From Rhodobacterales bacterium 56_14_T64 (GTDB lineage: Bacteria > Pseudomonadota > Alphaproteobacteria > Rhodobacterales > Rhodobacteraceae), in contig MAAY01000105.1 of NCBI GenBank assembly GCA_002162795.1, forward strand, positions 1-62,794: a stretch of 62,794 bases of DNA, written 5' to 3'. Position 1 is the stretch's first letter. Each line of letters opens with the position of its first letter. The translations under genes were made by a program, and so were the position numbers. Of this stretch, positions 49,253 to 57,774 are shown one piece after another. The notes below the pieces were generated by a model. It was not told where the DNA came from, made no database searches, and was given only the letters and a program-made list of their open reading frames with translations.

Positions 49253-51532
49253 GTGGCGCAGAGGTCACATATTCGCTCGGCTTACGGTCCATTTGCAATC
49301 CTGGATCGATGGCGTAGAACCCGGCGGGCGCGTAACATTGGCACGCTTGGGCTTGTGGTGTTGGGGCCGCTACTGGCGGGTATTACCTTTATGGTTCTAG
49401 GCCCTTTTGGCCGCGGCGCATCTTCGCCGACGCTGCGTCTGATCCTGCTAGCTGATCTGGTCTACGTGCTGACAATTGCGGCCCTGGTCTTGGCGCAAAT
49501 TGGGCGGCTGGTAGCCGCGCGGCGGGTCAAATCGGCGGGATCCCGCCTGCATTTGCGTTTGATCGGTGCCTTTACCTTTTTGGCACTGGTGCCGACGGTC
49601 ACAGTGGCGGTGTTTGCTGGCTTGACGGTGAATGTTGGGCTTGAAGGCTGGTTCTCTGACCGGGTGCGACAGGTTGTTGGCAGTTCCTTGGCGGCGGCTG
49701 AGGCATACGAAACCCAACAGCGTCGGGACCTGTCCGAAGACGCCAAGGCGCTGGCCCGTTTTTTGGACACCAGCCGATCACGCAGCTTTTTTATGAATGA
49801 CGCGGAATTGCGCCAAATACTGACGCAAGGCCAGCTGCAGATTCAACGCGGGCTGCGTGAGGCCTATGTGGTGGACGGTGACGGTGAAATCCGGGTGCGA
49901 GGCGAGCGATCATATGAGTTTGATTTCGAAAAGCCAGCCGGGGACGACATCAGCAATGCATCGATCGACGGACTGACCATCCTACAAGATTGGGACAACA
50001 ACGAGTTCCGCGCTCTGGTGCGCCTGGACGCCTTCGTTGACAGGTATCTATATGTCAGCCGCAATGTTGATGGCGAGCTGTTGAACCTGCTGGATGAAAC
50101 TAAGCAAACAGCGCATTTGTATCAGCAGTTAGAGAACGAGCGGGGCCGGGTGTTGTTTGAATTTGGCCTACTCTATCTGGGCTTTGCGGTGATCCTAATC
50201 TTGGCTGCGATGTGGTTGGGCATGTGGTTCGCTGAACGGTTATCACGGCCCGTTGGCCGTTTGACAGTGGCCGCGCAACGGGTCGGTGGCGGTGATTTGA
50301 ATGTTCAGGTTCCTGAGGAAGACAGCGATGATGAAATTGCGGACTTAGGTCGCTATTTCAATCACATGACGCGAGATCTTAAGGATCAGAGAGATGCACT
50401 GTTGGACAATACTCATCACATCGAAGGCCGACGCCGTTTGTTCGACTCGGTGTTGTCGTCGGTGACGTCCGGGGTGGTTGGTCTTGACGAACAGGGCCGG
50501 GTGACTTTTGTCAATCGGTCTGCAGAACGGTTGCTGGACTGGCACGGGGAACAACAATCGTTGGACCTGTCTGTTGCAGTGCCTGAATTTGGCGCGCTGT
50601 TTTCAGACCTGACTGCGGCTGGCGGTGAGGTGGTACAAGGCGAAGTGAAAGTCACCCGGCAAGGGCGTTTGGAAAACCTGCTGGTGCGAATGTCGCCGAG
50701 ACTGTCCGAAGATGGCCAATTGGAAGGCTATGTGGTTGCCTTTGAGGATGTAACCGATTTGGTCAGTGCCCAACGGATGGCAGCTTGGGGGGATGTGGCG
50801 CGGCGCATTGCCCATGAGATCAAGAACCCATTGACCCCTATCCAGCTGAGTGCTGAGCGGATCAAACGTAAGTTTGCCCCAAAATTGGGCGTGGAAAATA
50901 GCAACCAGTTGCAGGCGATGACAGATGTAATTATTCGCCAAACCAATGACCTGCGCCGCATTGTTGATGAGTTTTCAAAATTTGCAAGGATGCCAGAACC
51001 GGATCGGCGCGAGGAAGATCTGGTTGCATTGGTGCACGATGCTGTGTTGCTTCAGCAGTCGGGGCAGCCTGATCATAATGTGACGGCCGACTTGCCAACG
51101 TCACCGTTACTGGCAGAGTTGGACGCCACGATGATCAGCCAGGCATTGAACAATTTGATCAAAAACGCCGGTGAAGCCATTGTTAGTCGTGAGAAGAAAA
51201 CCGGGCGAAAATCCGACGACCCACAGATCCGGGTGTCTCTCAAAGACGGGGATAATTGCTTCGAAATTACCATCGCTGATAACGGCATTGGTCTCCCCGA
51301 AGACCGGGCACGTCTTTTTGAACCCTATGTCACGACACGGGATGAGGGCACCGGATTGGGACTACCTATTGTGAAAAAAATTATTGAAGAACATGGAGGT
51401 AGCCTCGTGTTGGAGGATGCTCCGCAATTTGACGGTCAGCAACACCGGGGCGCCATGGCGGTGATCCGATTGCCAGCCGAGGCGCATGTTGCGCAAAACA
51501 ACAGAAATACAAAGAAGGCAGGTCTGACATGA
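49253..51532 (+). CDS. ntrY: membrane sensor histidine kinase NtrY
   Basis: NtrY is the membrane partner of NtrX and senses nitrogen-, redox- or envelope-related cues. The 759-residue protein has several N-terminal membrane segments (about 28-55, 60-83, 100-122 and 305-325) framing a periplasmic region. HAMP (about 325-380, AERLSRPVGRLTVAAQRVGG) and PAS (about 390-500, GVVGLDEQGRVTFVNRSAER) follow. The kinase core has [14 protein letters not shown] as the H-box and GTGLGLPIVKKI near the end. The start is GTG at 49253 with GAGGG before it. It overlaps ntrX by 4 bases. Confidence 0.96.
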   Translation: MAQRSHIRSAYGPFAILDRWRRTRRARNIGTLGLVVLGPLLAGITFMVLGPFGRGASSPTLRLILLADLVYVLTIAALVLAQIGRLVAARRVKSAGSRLHLRLIGAFTFLALVPTVTVAVFAGLTVNVGLEGWFSDRVRQVVGSSLAAAEAYETQQRRDLSEDAKALARFLDTSRSRSFFMNDAELRQILTQGQLQIQRGLREAYVVDGDGEIRVRGERSYEFDFEKPAGDDISNASIDGLTILQDWDNNEFRALVRLDAFVDRYLYVSRNVDGELLNLLDETKQTAHLYQQLENERGRVLFEFGLLYLGFAVILILAAMWLGMWFAERLSRPVGRLTVAAQRVGGGDLNVQVPEEDSDDEIADLGRYFNHMTRDLKDQRDALLDNTHHIEGRRRLFDSVLSSVTSGVVGLDEQGRVTFVNRSAERLLDWHGEQQSLDLSVAVPEFGALFSDLTAAGGEVVQGEVKVTRQGRLENLLVRMSPRLSEDGQLEGYVVAFEDVTDLVSAQRMAAWGDVARRIAHEIKNPLTPIQLSAERIKRKFAPKLGVENSNQLQAMTDVIIRQTNDLRRIVDEFSKFARMPEPDRREEDLVALVHDAVLLQQSGQPDHNVTADLPTSPLLAELDATMISQALNNLIKNAGEAIVSREKKTGRKSDDPQIRVSLKDGDNCFEITIADNGIGLPEDRARLFEPYVTTRDEGTGLGLPIVKKIIEEHGGSLVLEDAPQFDGQQHRGAMAVIRLPAEAHVAQNNRNTKKAGLT

Positions 51533-52938
51533 GTGACATTCTGGTAGTCGATGATGAACGTGATATTCGTGAACTGGTTGCGGATATTCTTGAGGACGAG
51601 GGTTATTCCACCCGAAAAGCGGCCAACTCGGATGAATGTATGGTGGCGCTGAACGAGGAAGTGCCAGCACTATTGATCCTGGATATTTGGCTCAAGGACA
51701 GCCAGATGGATGGCATCGACATCCTGAAGGCCGTGAAACGCGACAATCCCGAAGTGCCGGTAGTAATCATTTCAGGCCATGGCAATGTCGAAATCGCGGT
51801 AGCTGCGATCAAGCAAGGTGCTTACGATTTCATCGAAAAACCCTTTAATATTGACCAGTTGATGGTGGTGATCCGCCGGGCAATGGAAACCTCGCGGTTG
51901 CGGCGTGAAAACACCGACCTTCGGCGACTTGATTCCGGTAGTGCCGAAATGATAGGTGACTCGGCTGTTTACCGTGCACTGACTGGTCAGCTGGACAAGG
52001 TGGTCAAATCAAACGGTAGGGTGATGTTGAGCGGACCCGCTGGCAGCGGCAAAGAAATCGCGGCTCGCTACATTCACGCCAATTCGAACCGGTCGTCCGC
52101 TCCGTTTATCACGGTTAACTGTGCCAGCATTGAACCGGACCGGATGGAAGAGGTGTTGTTTGGCCGTGAAACAGCCGAGCGGGGTATTGAGCCGGGATTG
52201 CTGGAGCAGGCTCATAACGGGATCGTCTATTTTGACGAAATCGCGGATATGCCTTTGGGCACGCAGTCCAAAATCCTGCGTGTCTTGGTCGACCAGCAGT
52301 TCCAACGTGTGGGTGGGGCTGACAAGGTCCGGGTTGATCTCCGGGTGATTTCTTCGACCAATAAGGATCTGGCGCTTGAAATTGCATCAGAACGGTTCCG
52401 CGAAGAGTTGTATCACCGGTTGAATGTGGTGCCGATTGCGGTGCCATCGCTGGCTGATCGACGCGAGGACATTCCGCAGCTGGCTGAACATTTCATCAGC
52501 CATTTCAATGACAACCAGGGTCTTCCGCTGCGCGCTTTAAGCGAAGAGGCGGTGGCGCTGATGCAGACAATGATCTGGCCAGGCAACGTACGGCAGCTCA
52601 AAAACTTGGTGGAACGGGTGTTGATTTTGGGCGATGGAAACGGCCCAATTGAGGCCAGTGAACTTCCGCGTGAGGATGACGCACCCAATGAGGAAGGCCG
52701 TGTGGTGCTGTCCGGGGCCCTGGCGACCCTTCCCCTACGAGAGGCGCGCGAAGCCTTTGAGCGGGAGTATTTGCTAACACAAATCAACCGATTTGGCGGA
52801 AATATCAGCCGAACCGCAACCTTTGTGGGCATGGAGCGTTCAGCATTACACCGAAAGCTGAAATCGCTTGGAGTGGTGACATCAAACAAGTCTGGTGCTC
52901 GAGTTGCGCATTTGGACAGCGAGGACACCTTGGCCTGA
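51529..52938 (+). CDS. ntrX: response regulator NtrX
   Basis: NtrX, phosphorylated by NtrY, controls nitrogen, respiration and envelope genes in alphaproteobacteria. The 469-residue protein has a receiver (phospho-acceptor Asp52 in LLILDIWLKD) and an AAA+ domain with Walker A GPAGSGKE and Walker B IVYFDE. In place of GAFTGA it has LFGRETAERGIEPGLLEQA, so the sigma-54 contact loop is missing, as is usual for NtrX of this group. A Fis-type helix-turn-helix (GNISRTATFVGMERSALHRK) ends it. It is convergent with the caspase-like gene. Confidence 0.96.
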   Translation: MSDILVVDDERDIRELVADILEDEGYSTRKAANSDECMVALNEEVPALLILDIWLKDSQMDGIDILKAVKRDNPEVPVVIISGHGNVEIAVAAIKQGAYDFIEKPFNIDQLMVVIRRAMETSRLRRENTDLRRLDSGSAEMIGDSAVYRALTGQLDKVVKSNGRVMLSGPAGSGKEIAARYIHANSNRSSAPFITVNCASIEPDRMEEVLFGRETAERGIEPGLLEQAHNGIVYFDEIADMPLGTQSKILRVLVDQQFQRVGGADKVRVDLRVISSTNKDLALEIASERFREELYHRLNVVPIAVPSLADRREDIPQLAEHFISHFNDNQGLPLRALSEEAVALMQTMIWPGNVRQLKNLVERVLILGDGNGPIEASELPREDDAPNEEGRVVLSGALATLPLREAREAFEREYLLTQINRFGGNISRTATFVGMERSALHRKLKSLGVVTSNKSGARVAHLDSEDTLA

Positions 52939-52969
52939 CCAAAACGTCACATGAAAAAGTGTGGAGACG

Positions 52970-55339
52970 CTAGAACAGATCCTGGCGAATTGGGTTAAGC
53001 GCCCAATGGATTTGGGCGGCAAACCTGAGCCGATCAATGGCATTGCTTGGGGTCTGCGGCGTTAAACCGGCCTTTGCGGCGGCATCGTTCATGGCCCGTC
53101 TGGAGGCAGGGCCAAATTGGCCGTCCGTAATCACGTTGCCACCCAAGGCTTTTAAAATCGCTTGAGTTCCGGCGTCGATGTCACTGTTTGACAGGTCGTT
53201 CAACAGACGCTGCGCCGCGACCGCGGCCTCTTCATTGTTGAGGGCCATCGCCTTGCCCGCCCGTGCCACCGCTGAATGTAATGGAATGCGCGATGAAAGC
53301 CTGTTGAAGGCGATCCATGCGCCATTGGTTCCGGCCCAAGCATCGCCGCGTTCCAACCCCATATCATTCCAGCTCAGCGCCTCAACTGCGTCACTTCCGG
53401 GTAAATCCCCCTTCATGATCATCCGGGCAATTTCGGCGGGTGCAGAGGGGTGACCCAGCTCCGATGCTTGGGCGAAAAAGTCTCGGGCAACCTTTGGGTC
53501 TTTTGCCAGGCCGGCGATACCATCACGATGCGCAAAACCCAGATTGGCCATGCCATAGATGTCACCACGCTCGGCCGAGGCTTTAAGGTAGGATAACCCA
53601 CGCTTGGGCTGGGCCAGCTCTTCAGGGCCCCACAAATAAAATACGCCCAATTCGTTCAGGGAATAGGTATGCCCCAGTTCAACGGCGCGGCTGAGCAACT
53701 CAAACCCGCGTCGACGGTCGTCTTCGCTGGTGGAGCTGTGCAACAGCCGCTTGCCGCGCGCGTGCATTGAGAAGGGGTCGCCAGCGATGATGCCCTTCTC
53801 CCACAGAGCATTCGCAGTTTCCGGGTCCAGCGGGATGGCAACCGTGGCACGGTCTATGTTGGGGGTGATCATCAGATAGGCCAAGGCGTTATAGGCCCGC
53901 ACATGGCCCAGAACAGCAGCCGTCTGAAAGGCTTGATAAGCATCGGTCAAGCGGGTTTGGCCCTGCAGGGCACGGCCCAATTGATACTGAAATCGGCCAA
54001 TTTCAGGTGCGTTCTCTATGGCTTGGTGGCAAGATTTTTCGGCTGCGGTTACGTCAATTTCATTTGGAAACCGATACAATCCAACACCTTGCAGATCCAA
54101 CAGATCCCCGGCCTGCAGATCACAGTCTGAGACACGTATGTCCAAATTCAGCGTGATATCACGCTCGATTTCGCCCTGTGCCAGCCGCAACACCATACTA
54201 TCCGACCGGTTTGTATCAGAAGCATTTTGCGATGAAATTTCAGCAAGTTCCGGCGTGTAGCTAAGGCTAAGAGGTCCGCCGGCGGAGTGTTCTATGGACG
54301 ACACCCCAGACTGCGGGCGTGTTGTAATTGAGACTTCAGTTCCGGGGGACAAAAAGGGTAGAATTTCAGGTGCGAGTTCCAATGACCGCCCAAGCGGTGC
54401 GGAAATTGTCAAAGCTTGCGGTATCTCGACCAAGGACAAACCACGCTGGGGACCATCGTTTTGTTTAACATCCACCACTTGGGTGATGGGGCGTACAAAC
54501 AGTTTTTCGGTCAGGGTCGAGCTTTCCCAAGTGATTTGGGCGCTGTCGGTCAGCTTGTAGACTTCGCTGCGTACAGCGGACAGTACAGTAATTGCATCCT
54601 CCTGTGGGTTGGCAGGGAATTGCCGGATGACCGAGGCGGTATAGGGGCTGTTTGACCCCGGTTCACCGTCCAGCGCGGTGGCACCGGGCGAAGTGGAAAA
54701 GGCCACCAATGTGTTCAGCGGTGGACGGAAAACGTCAAAGCCTTCGCGGGCTTCAAACAGATCGGCACCTATGTCTGCGGTCACTTTGATGTCGGGGACC
54801 GGGTTGTCGCGGCAGGAGTCCAGCATCAGGATTTGACTATTAGCCTTGCCACCCAAAATGGCGGAAATTCGATCAAGTGTCACCGACTGGAAAGGCAAAT
54901 CGTGAATGTCAGTCAGCGCGGCATCGCTGGTCAATAGATAATTTCGTCGCCCCAACTGTATGCCATGACCCGCGTAGTAGAAAAACACCTGACCACCGAC
55001 CCGAATGTTCAGCGCCGCCTGACGCAGCAGTGTTTCAAAACCGCGTTTGTCTAAATCGTAACCTTCATAAACGGTGTAGCCAAAGGATTTGAGCATGGCA
55101 GACATCGCTTGCGCGTCCTGCAGTGTGTTGGTCAGATCGGAGACATGCGTGTAGTTCTGAATGCCAACAACAATGGCAATATCGGTAGCGCCAGATGATA
55201 TCGGCTTTTCAAAGACTGCTGTGGATTGGGTGGATGTTGTGGTGTCAGCCGAAGCCGCGAAGCCGAGTCCGGTCATCGCGGCAACCACTGTGATCATCGA
55301 TAGACAGCCAGATGTCGGTGGGTCGCCCTGATAGGTCAT
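52970..55339 (-). CDS. exported caspase-like (C14) protease with Sel1 repeats and peptidoglycan-binding motif
   Basis: A 789-residue protein with an N-terminal export signal (about 1-31). A caspase-family domain follows (about 50-270) with the catalytic dyad His125 in YYAGHG and Cys176 in LMLDSCRDNP. A beta-rich linker (about 290-410) leads to a helical Sel1/TPR-like region (about 440-690), with motifs such as RGDIYGMANLGFAHRDG. A C-terminal segment with DGQFGPASRRAM resembles a peptidoglycan-binding repeat. The start at 55339 overlaps the upstream lipoprotein stop codon (ATGA). Substrate and trigger are unknown; export means it acts in the periplasm, unlike cytosolic metacaspases. Confidence 0.88.
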   Translation of the reverse strand: MTYQGDPPTSGCLSMITVVAAMTGLGFAASADTTTSTQSTAVFEKPISSGATDIAIVVGIQNYTHVSDLTNTLQDAQAMSAMLKSFGYTVYEGYDLDKRGFETLLRQAALNIRVGGQVFFYYAGHGIQLGRRNYLLTSDAALTDIHDLPFQSVTLDRISAILGGKANSQILMLDSCRDNPVPDIKVTADIGADLFEAREGFDVFRPPLNTLVAFSTSPGATALDGEPGSNSPYTASVIRQFPANPQEDAITVLSAVRSEVYKLTDSAQITWESSTLTEKLFVRPITQVVDVKQNDGPQRGLSLVEIPQALTISAPLGRSLELAPEILPFLSPGTEVSITTRPQSGVSSIEHSAGGPLSLSYTPELAEISSQNASDTNRSDSMVLRLAQGEIERDITLNLDIRVSDCDLQAGDLLDLQGVGLYRFPNEIDVTAAEKSCHQAIENAPEIGRFQYQLGRALQGQTRLTDAYQAFQTAAVLGHVRAYNALAYLMITPNIDRATVAIPLDPETANALWEKGIIAGDPFSMHARGKRLLHSSTSEDDRRRGFELLSRAVELGHTYSLNELGVFYLWGPEELAQPKRGLSYLKASAERGDIYGMANLGFAHRDGIAGLAKDPKVARDFFAQASELGHPSAPAEIARMIMKGDLPGSDAVEALSWNDMGLERGDAWAGTNGAWIAFNRLSSRIPLHSAVARAGKAMALNNEEAAVAAQRLLNDLSNSDIDAGTQAILKALGGNVITDGQFGPASRRAMNDAAAKAGLTPQTPSNAIDRLRFAAQIHWALNPIRQDLF

Positions 55340-55602
55340 CCCCAACTACTTCCGCCTCCGCCTCCATCAGGCTCGCAGGGCATGGGAATGCAAACTTCTC
55401 CACCGCCGCCTGAATCACTGCCGCCCGAGCCACTGGACCCACCTGAACTGCTGCCTCCGCCTGAGCTGGTCCCGGCTGTTGGACCGCTGGTGGCGGGTGC
55501 TGCCGTCGCAGGGGTGGGGTCTACTTGATAACTCTCGATAGGCGGGCAGCCGCCGAGTAAAGCTGTTGTTGAAAATAGAAAAATGACCATAGAAGTACGC
55601 AT
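55336..55602 (-). CDS. small Gly/Ser-rich lipoprotein coupled to the caspase-like gene
   Basis: An 88-residue protein with a signal peptide and a clear lipobox (LLGGC, Cys19), followed by PPIESYQVDP. A low-complexity tail of Thr, Ala, Gly and Ser (about 32-70) follows, and then CIPMPCEPDG with two Cys. It would be anchored in the inner or outer membrane with a flexible tether. It overlaps the caspase-like gene by 4 bases, which indicates coupled translation and probably joint function. I recognise no domain; it might act as an anchor or adaptor for the protease. The Gly codons form a purine-rich repetitive tract. Confidence 0.75.
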   Translation of the reverse strand: MRTSMVIFLFSTTALLGGCPPIESYQVDPTPATAAPATSGPTAGTSSGGGSSSGGSSGSGGSDSGGGGEVCIPMPCEPDGGGGGSSWG

Positions 55603-55814
55603 GGGTAATTCCCTCCGCGTTAAAAACCAACTACCAAAGCAACTAGGCTAAAATAGTAGACGACTGGCCTGAATTTGGCAAATGTCGCCAATGTTTTTAG
55701 GGGTAGGGCATGGTGCTGCCCGGGCGTGTTTGTTCTCTGTATAAATAAAAACATGCGCTGTGATGAAGAAGTGGGGAAGGCTAGCGCTGCATCTCAATTG
55801 TTACTGGTACGCAG

Positions 55815-56291
55815 CTAGCCAGGTTCTACAATCTGAAAGCTGCCGTCGTCGTTTCGGATCGCACAAGATGTTTCGCTTAATTGAGGAAACCTGGTGGTTT
55901 GTGCAGTGCCGGCGGCTTTAGCGATCGATGGATTGCAAATTTGCAGCTCCACAACCTGATATCCCTTGTTCGACATGCACTGGTACTCGATCCGTTGGCG
56001 CAGACTGCGGTTCACATCAACAGTGTAAATATTACCTTCAATCCAGTATCCGGGCCTGTAATAACAATTGGCACCATTACAATACTGCCCGCCGGGATAG
56101 AACAACGGCGCGCTTTGGCGGATCTCATTGGCTACGGGGGCATCTTTCAGCGCTCTGGTCTCACAGCCCAGACTGTCAGTTTGCATGCGCGACACCTCGC
56201 CGCCGGGTTTGTAGTAGAGTGTCATCGGCGCGCAGCTGACCAAGCCGAGGACCAATGGGAGAAGAGCTGGAATTTTGATTGGATTGATCAT
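55815..56291 (-). CDS. lipoprotein of unknown function
   Basis: A 158-residue protein with a signal peptide and lipobox LGLVSC (Cys20), then APMTLYYKPGGEV. Six more Cys (43, 71, 76, 105, 118 and 142 approximately) suggest disulfides in the periplasm. An aromatic segment FYPGGQYCNGANCYYRPGYW is conspicuous and looks like a small structural module. The C-terminal part has EYQCMSNKGYQVVEL, a pattern also seen in other small exported proteins such as the one at 415-789 (CMSGRGYNVLG). It lies 213 bases upstream of the lipoprotein-caspase pair on the same strand and is divergent from trkA. Function unknown. Confidence 0.75.
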   Translation of the reverse strand: MINPIKIPALLPLVLGLVSCAPMTLYYKPGGEVSRMQTDSLGCETRALKDAPVANEIRQSAPLFYPGGQYCNGANCYYRPGYWIEGNIYTVDVNRSLRQRIEYQCMSNKGYQVVELQICNPSIAKAAGTAQTTRFPQLSETSCAIRNDDGSFQIVEPG

Positions 56292-56396
56292 GGAACAACC
56301 GTGCCGCTACAATTTCATAGTTACAATTGAATTGACCCAGTTCTAGGCTTCTGTCATGCAAAATATTGGCAAAAACGCGCCTAGGGGCAAAAAATC

Positions 56397-57773
56397 ATGA
56401 AAGTCATCATCTGTGGTGCAGGTCAAGTTGGCTGGCAAATCGCCCGGCATCTGTCGGGTGAGCTCAACGATGTTACCGTGGTCGACAACAATCCTGATCT
56501 GGTGCGTCGGGCTACTGATACGCTAGATGTCCAAGGGGTTGCGGGCTTTGCCTCGTACCCGGATGTGTTGGAGCGGGCAGGGGCGGCAGATGCCGACATG
56601 ATCATCGCAGCCACCCATTCGGATGAGGTGAATATGGTCACCTGCCAGGTGGCGCATTCGGTGTTCTCAATCCAGCGCAAGATCGCCCGACTGCGCTCAC
56701 AAAGCTATCTGGATGCGATTTATTCCGACCTGTATCGCAGGGACCATTTGCCCATCGACGTGGTGATCAGCCCCGAACGCGAGGTCGCAGCAGCGGCGAT
56801 GCAACGGCTATCGGCTCCGGCCGCTTTTGACACCGAAACCTTCATGGATGGTAAGGCGCAGCTGCTGGGCATCAGTATCGACGAAGATTGCCCGGTGGTT
56901 CATACACCGCTGCGCCAACTCACCGATCTGTTCTCAACTCTGCGGTCCATCGTAGTCGGAGTGCGGCGTGACGGGACCCTGTTTGCGCCCGATCCCGGCG
57001 ATCAGCTATTTGTTGGTGATAACTGCTATGTCTTTACCCATATCGAAGATGTCAGCCGAACGATGGAAGTCTTCGGTAAGAAAGAGAAAAAGCAAGATCG
57101 GGTGGTGATCGTGGGCGGTGGCAATGTTGGGCTGGAAGTGGCCAAGGCCATGGAAAACCGCGCCGGGCGCACCCGCACCAAAGTGATTGAACGAGACCGG
57201 AAAAAGGCGGAGCAGGCGGCTGAAGTGCTGGAACGCACGATTGTGTTGAACGGCGACGGGCTGGACCGCGCGCTGTTGATCGAGGCAGGGATTGACCGGG
57301 CGGACGCCATGTTGGCGGTGACTGATGATGATAAAACCAACATGTTGGCAGCTGTGCGCGCCAAGGCCGAAGGCTGCGGTTTGGCGATTGCCCTGATCAA
57401 TGACCCAACCCTGGTGCCGCTGATGGTGCCGCTGGGCATCGACGCTTATATCAACCCGCGCTCAACCACTGTTAGTTCGATCCTGCGCCACATCCGCCAC
57501 GGTCGGGTGCGGCAGGTCTATTCCATTGGCGATGCCGAAGCTGAGGTGATTGAGGCCGAGGTGATGTCGACCTCACCGATGGCGGGGCAGATGATCCGCG
57601 ATATTGATTTCCCCGAGGGGGTGCTGGTTGGTGCGGTCTACAAAGACGGCGAGGTGCTGCGGCCAACTGGCAAGATGCGGATCGAAGAAGGCGACGTGAT
57701 CGCCCTGTTTGCAATGGCTGACGACGTGCCTGAGGTTGAGCGCCTGATGCAGGTCTCGATCGACTTTTTCTGA
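56397..57773 (+). CDS. trkA: Trk potassium uptake regulatory subunit TrkA
   Basis: TrkA is the cytoplasmic NAD(H)/ATP-binding gate of the Trk potassium channel. The 458-residue protein is a tandem of RCK units: the first Rossmann fold starts KVIICGAGQVGWQIARHLSG and the second VVIVGGGNVGLEVAKAMEN at about 234. Each is followed by a TrkA-C lobe (about 145-225 and 370-455). The length equals that of E. coli TrkA. trkH follows after 1 base, so the two subunits are made together. Confidence 0.97.
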   Translation: MKVIICGAGQVGWQIARHLSGELNDVTVVDNNPDLVRRATDTLDVQGVAGFASYPDVLERAGAADADMIIAATHSDEVNMVTCQVAHSVFSIQRKIARLRSQSYLDAIYSDLYRRDHLPIDVVISPEREVAAAAMQRLSAPAAFDTETFMDGKAQLLGISIDEDCPVVHTPLRQLTDLFSTLRSIVVGVRRDGTLFAPDPGDQLFVGDNCYVFTHIEDVSRTMEVFGKKEKKQDRVVIVGGGNVGLEVAKAMENRAGRTRTKVIERDRKKAEQAAEVLERTIVLNGDGLDRALLIEAGIDRADAMLAVTDDDKTNMLAAVRAKAEGCGLAIALINDPTLVPLMVPLGIDAYINPRSTTVSSILRHIRHGRVRQVYSIGDAEAEVIEAEVMSTSPMAGQMIRDIDFPEGVLVGAVYKDGEVLRPTGKMRIEEGDVIALFAMADDVPEVERLMQVSIDFF

Positions 57774-57774
57774 G

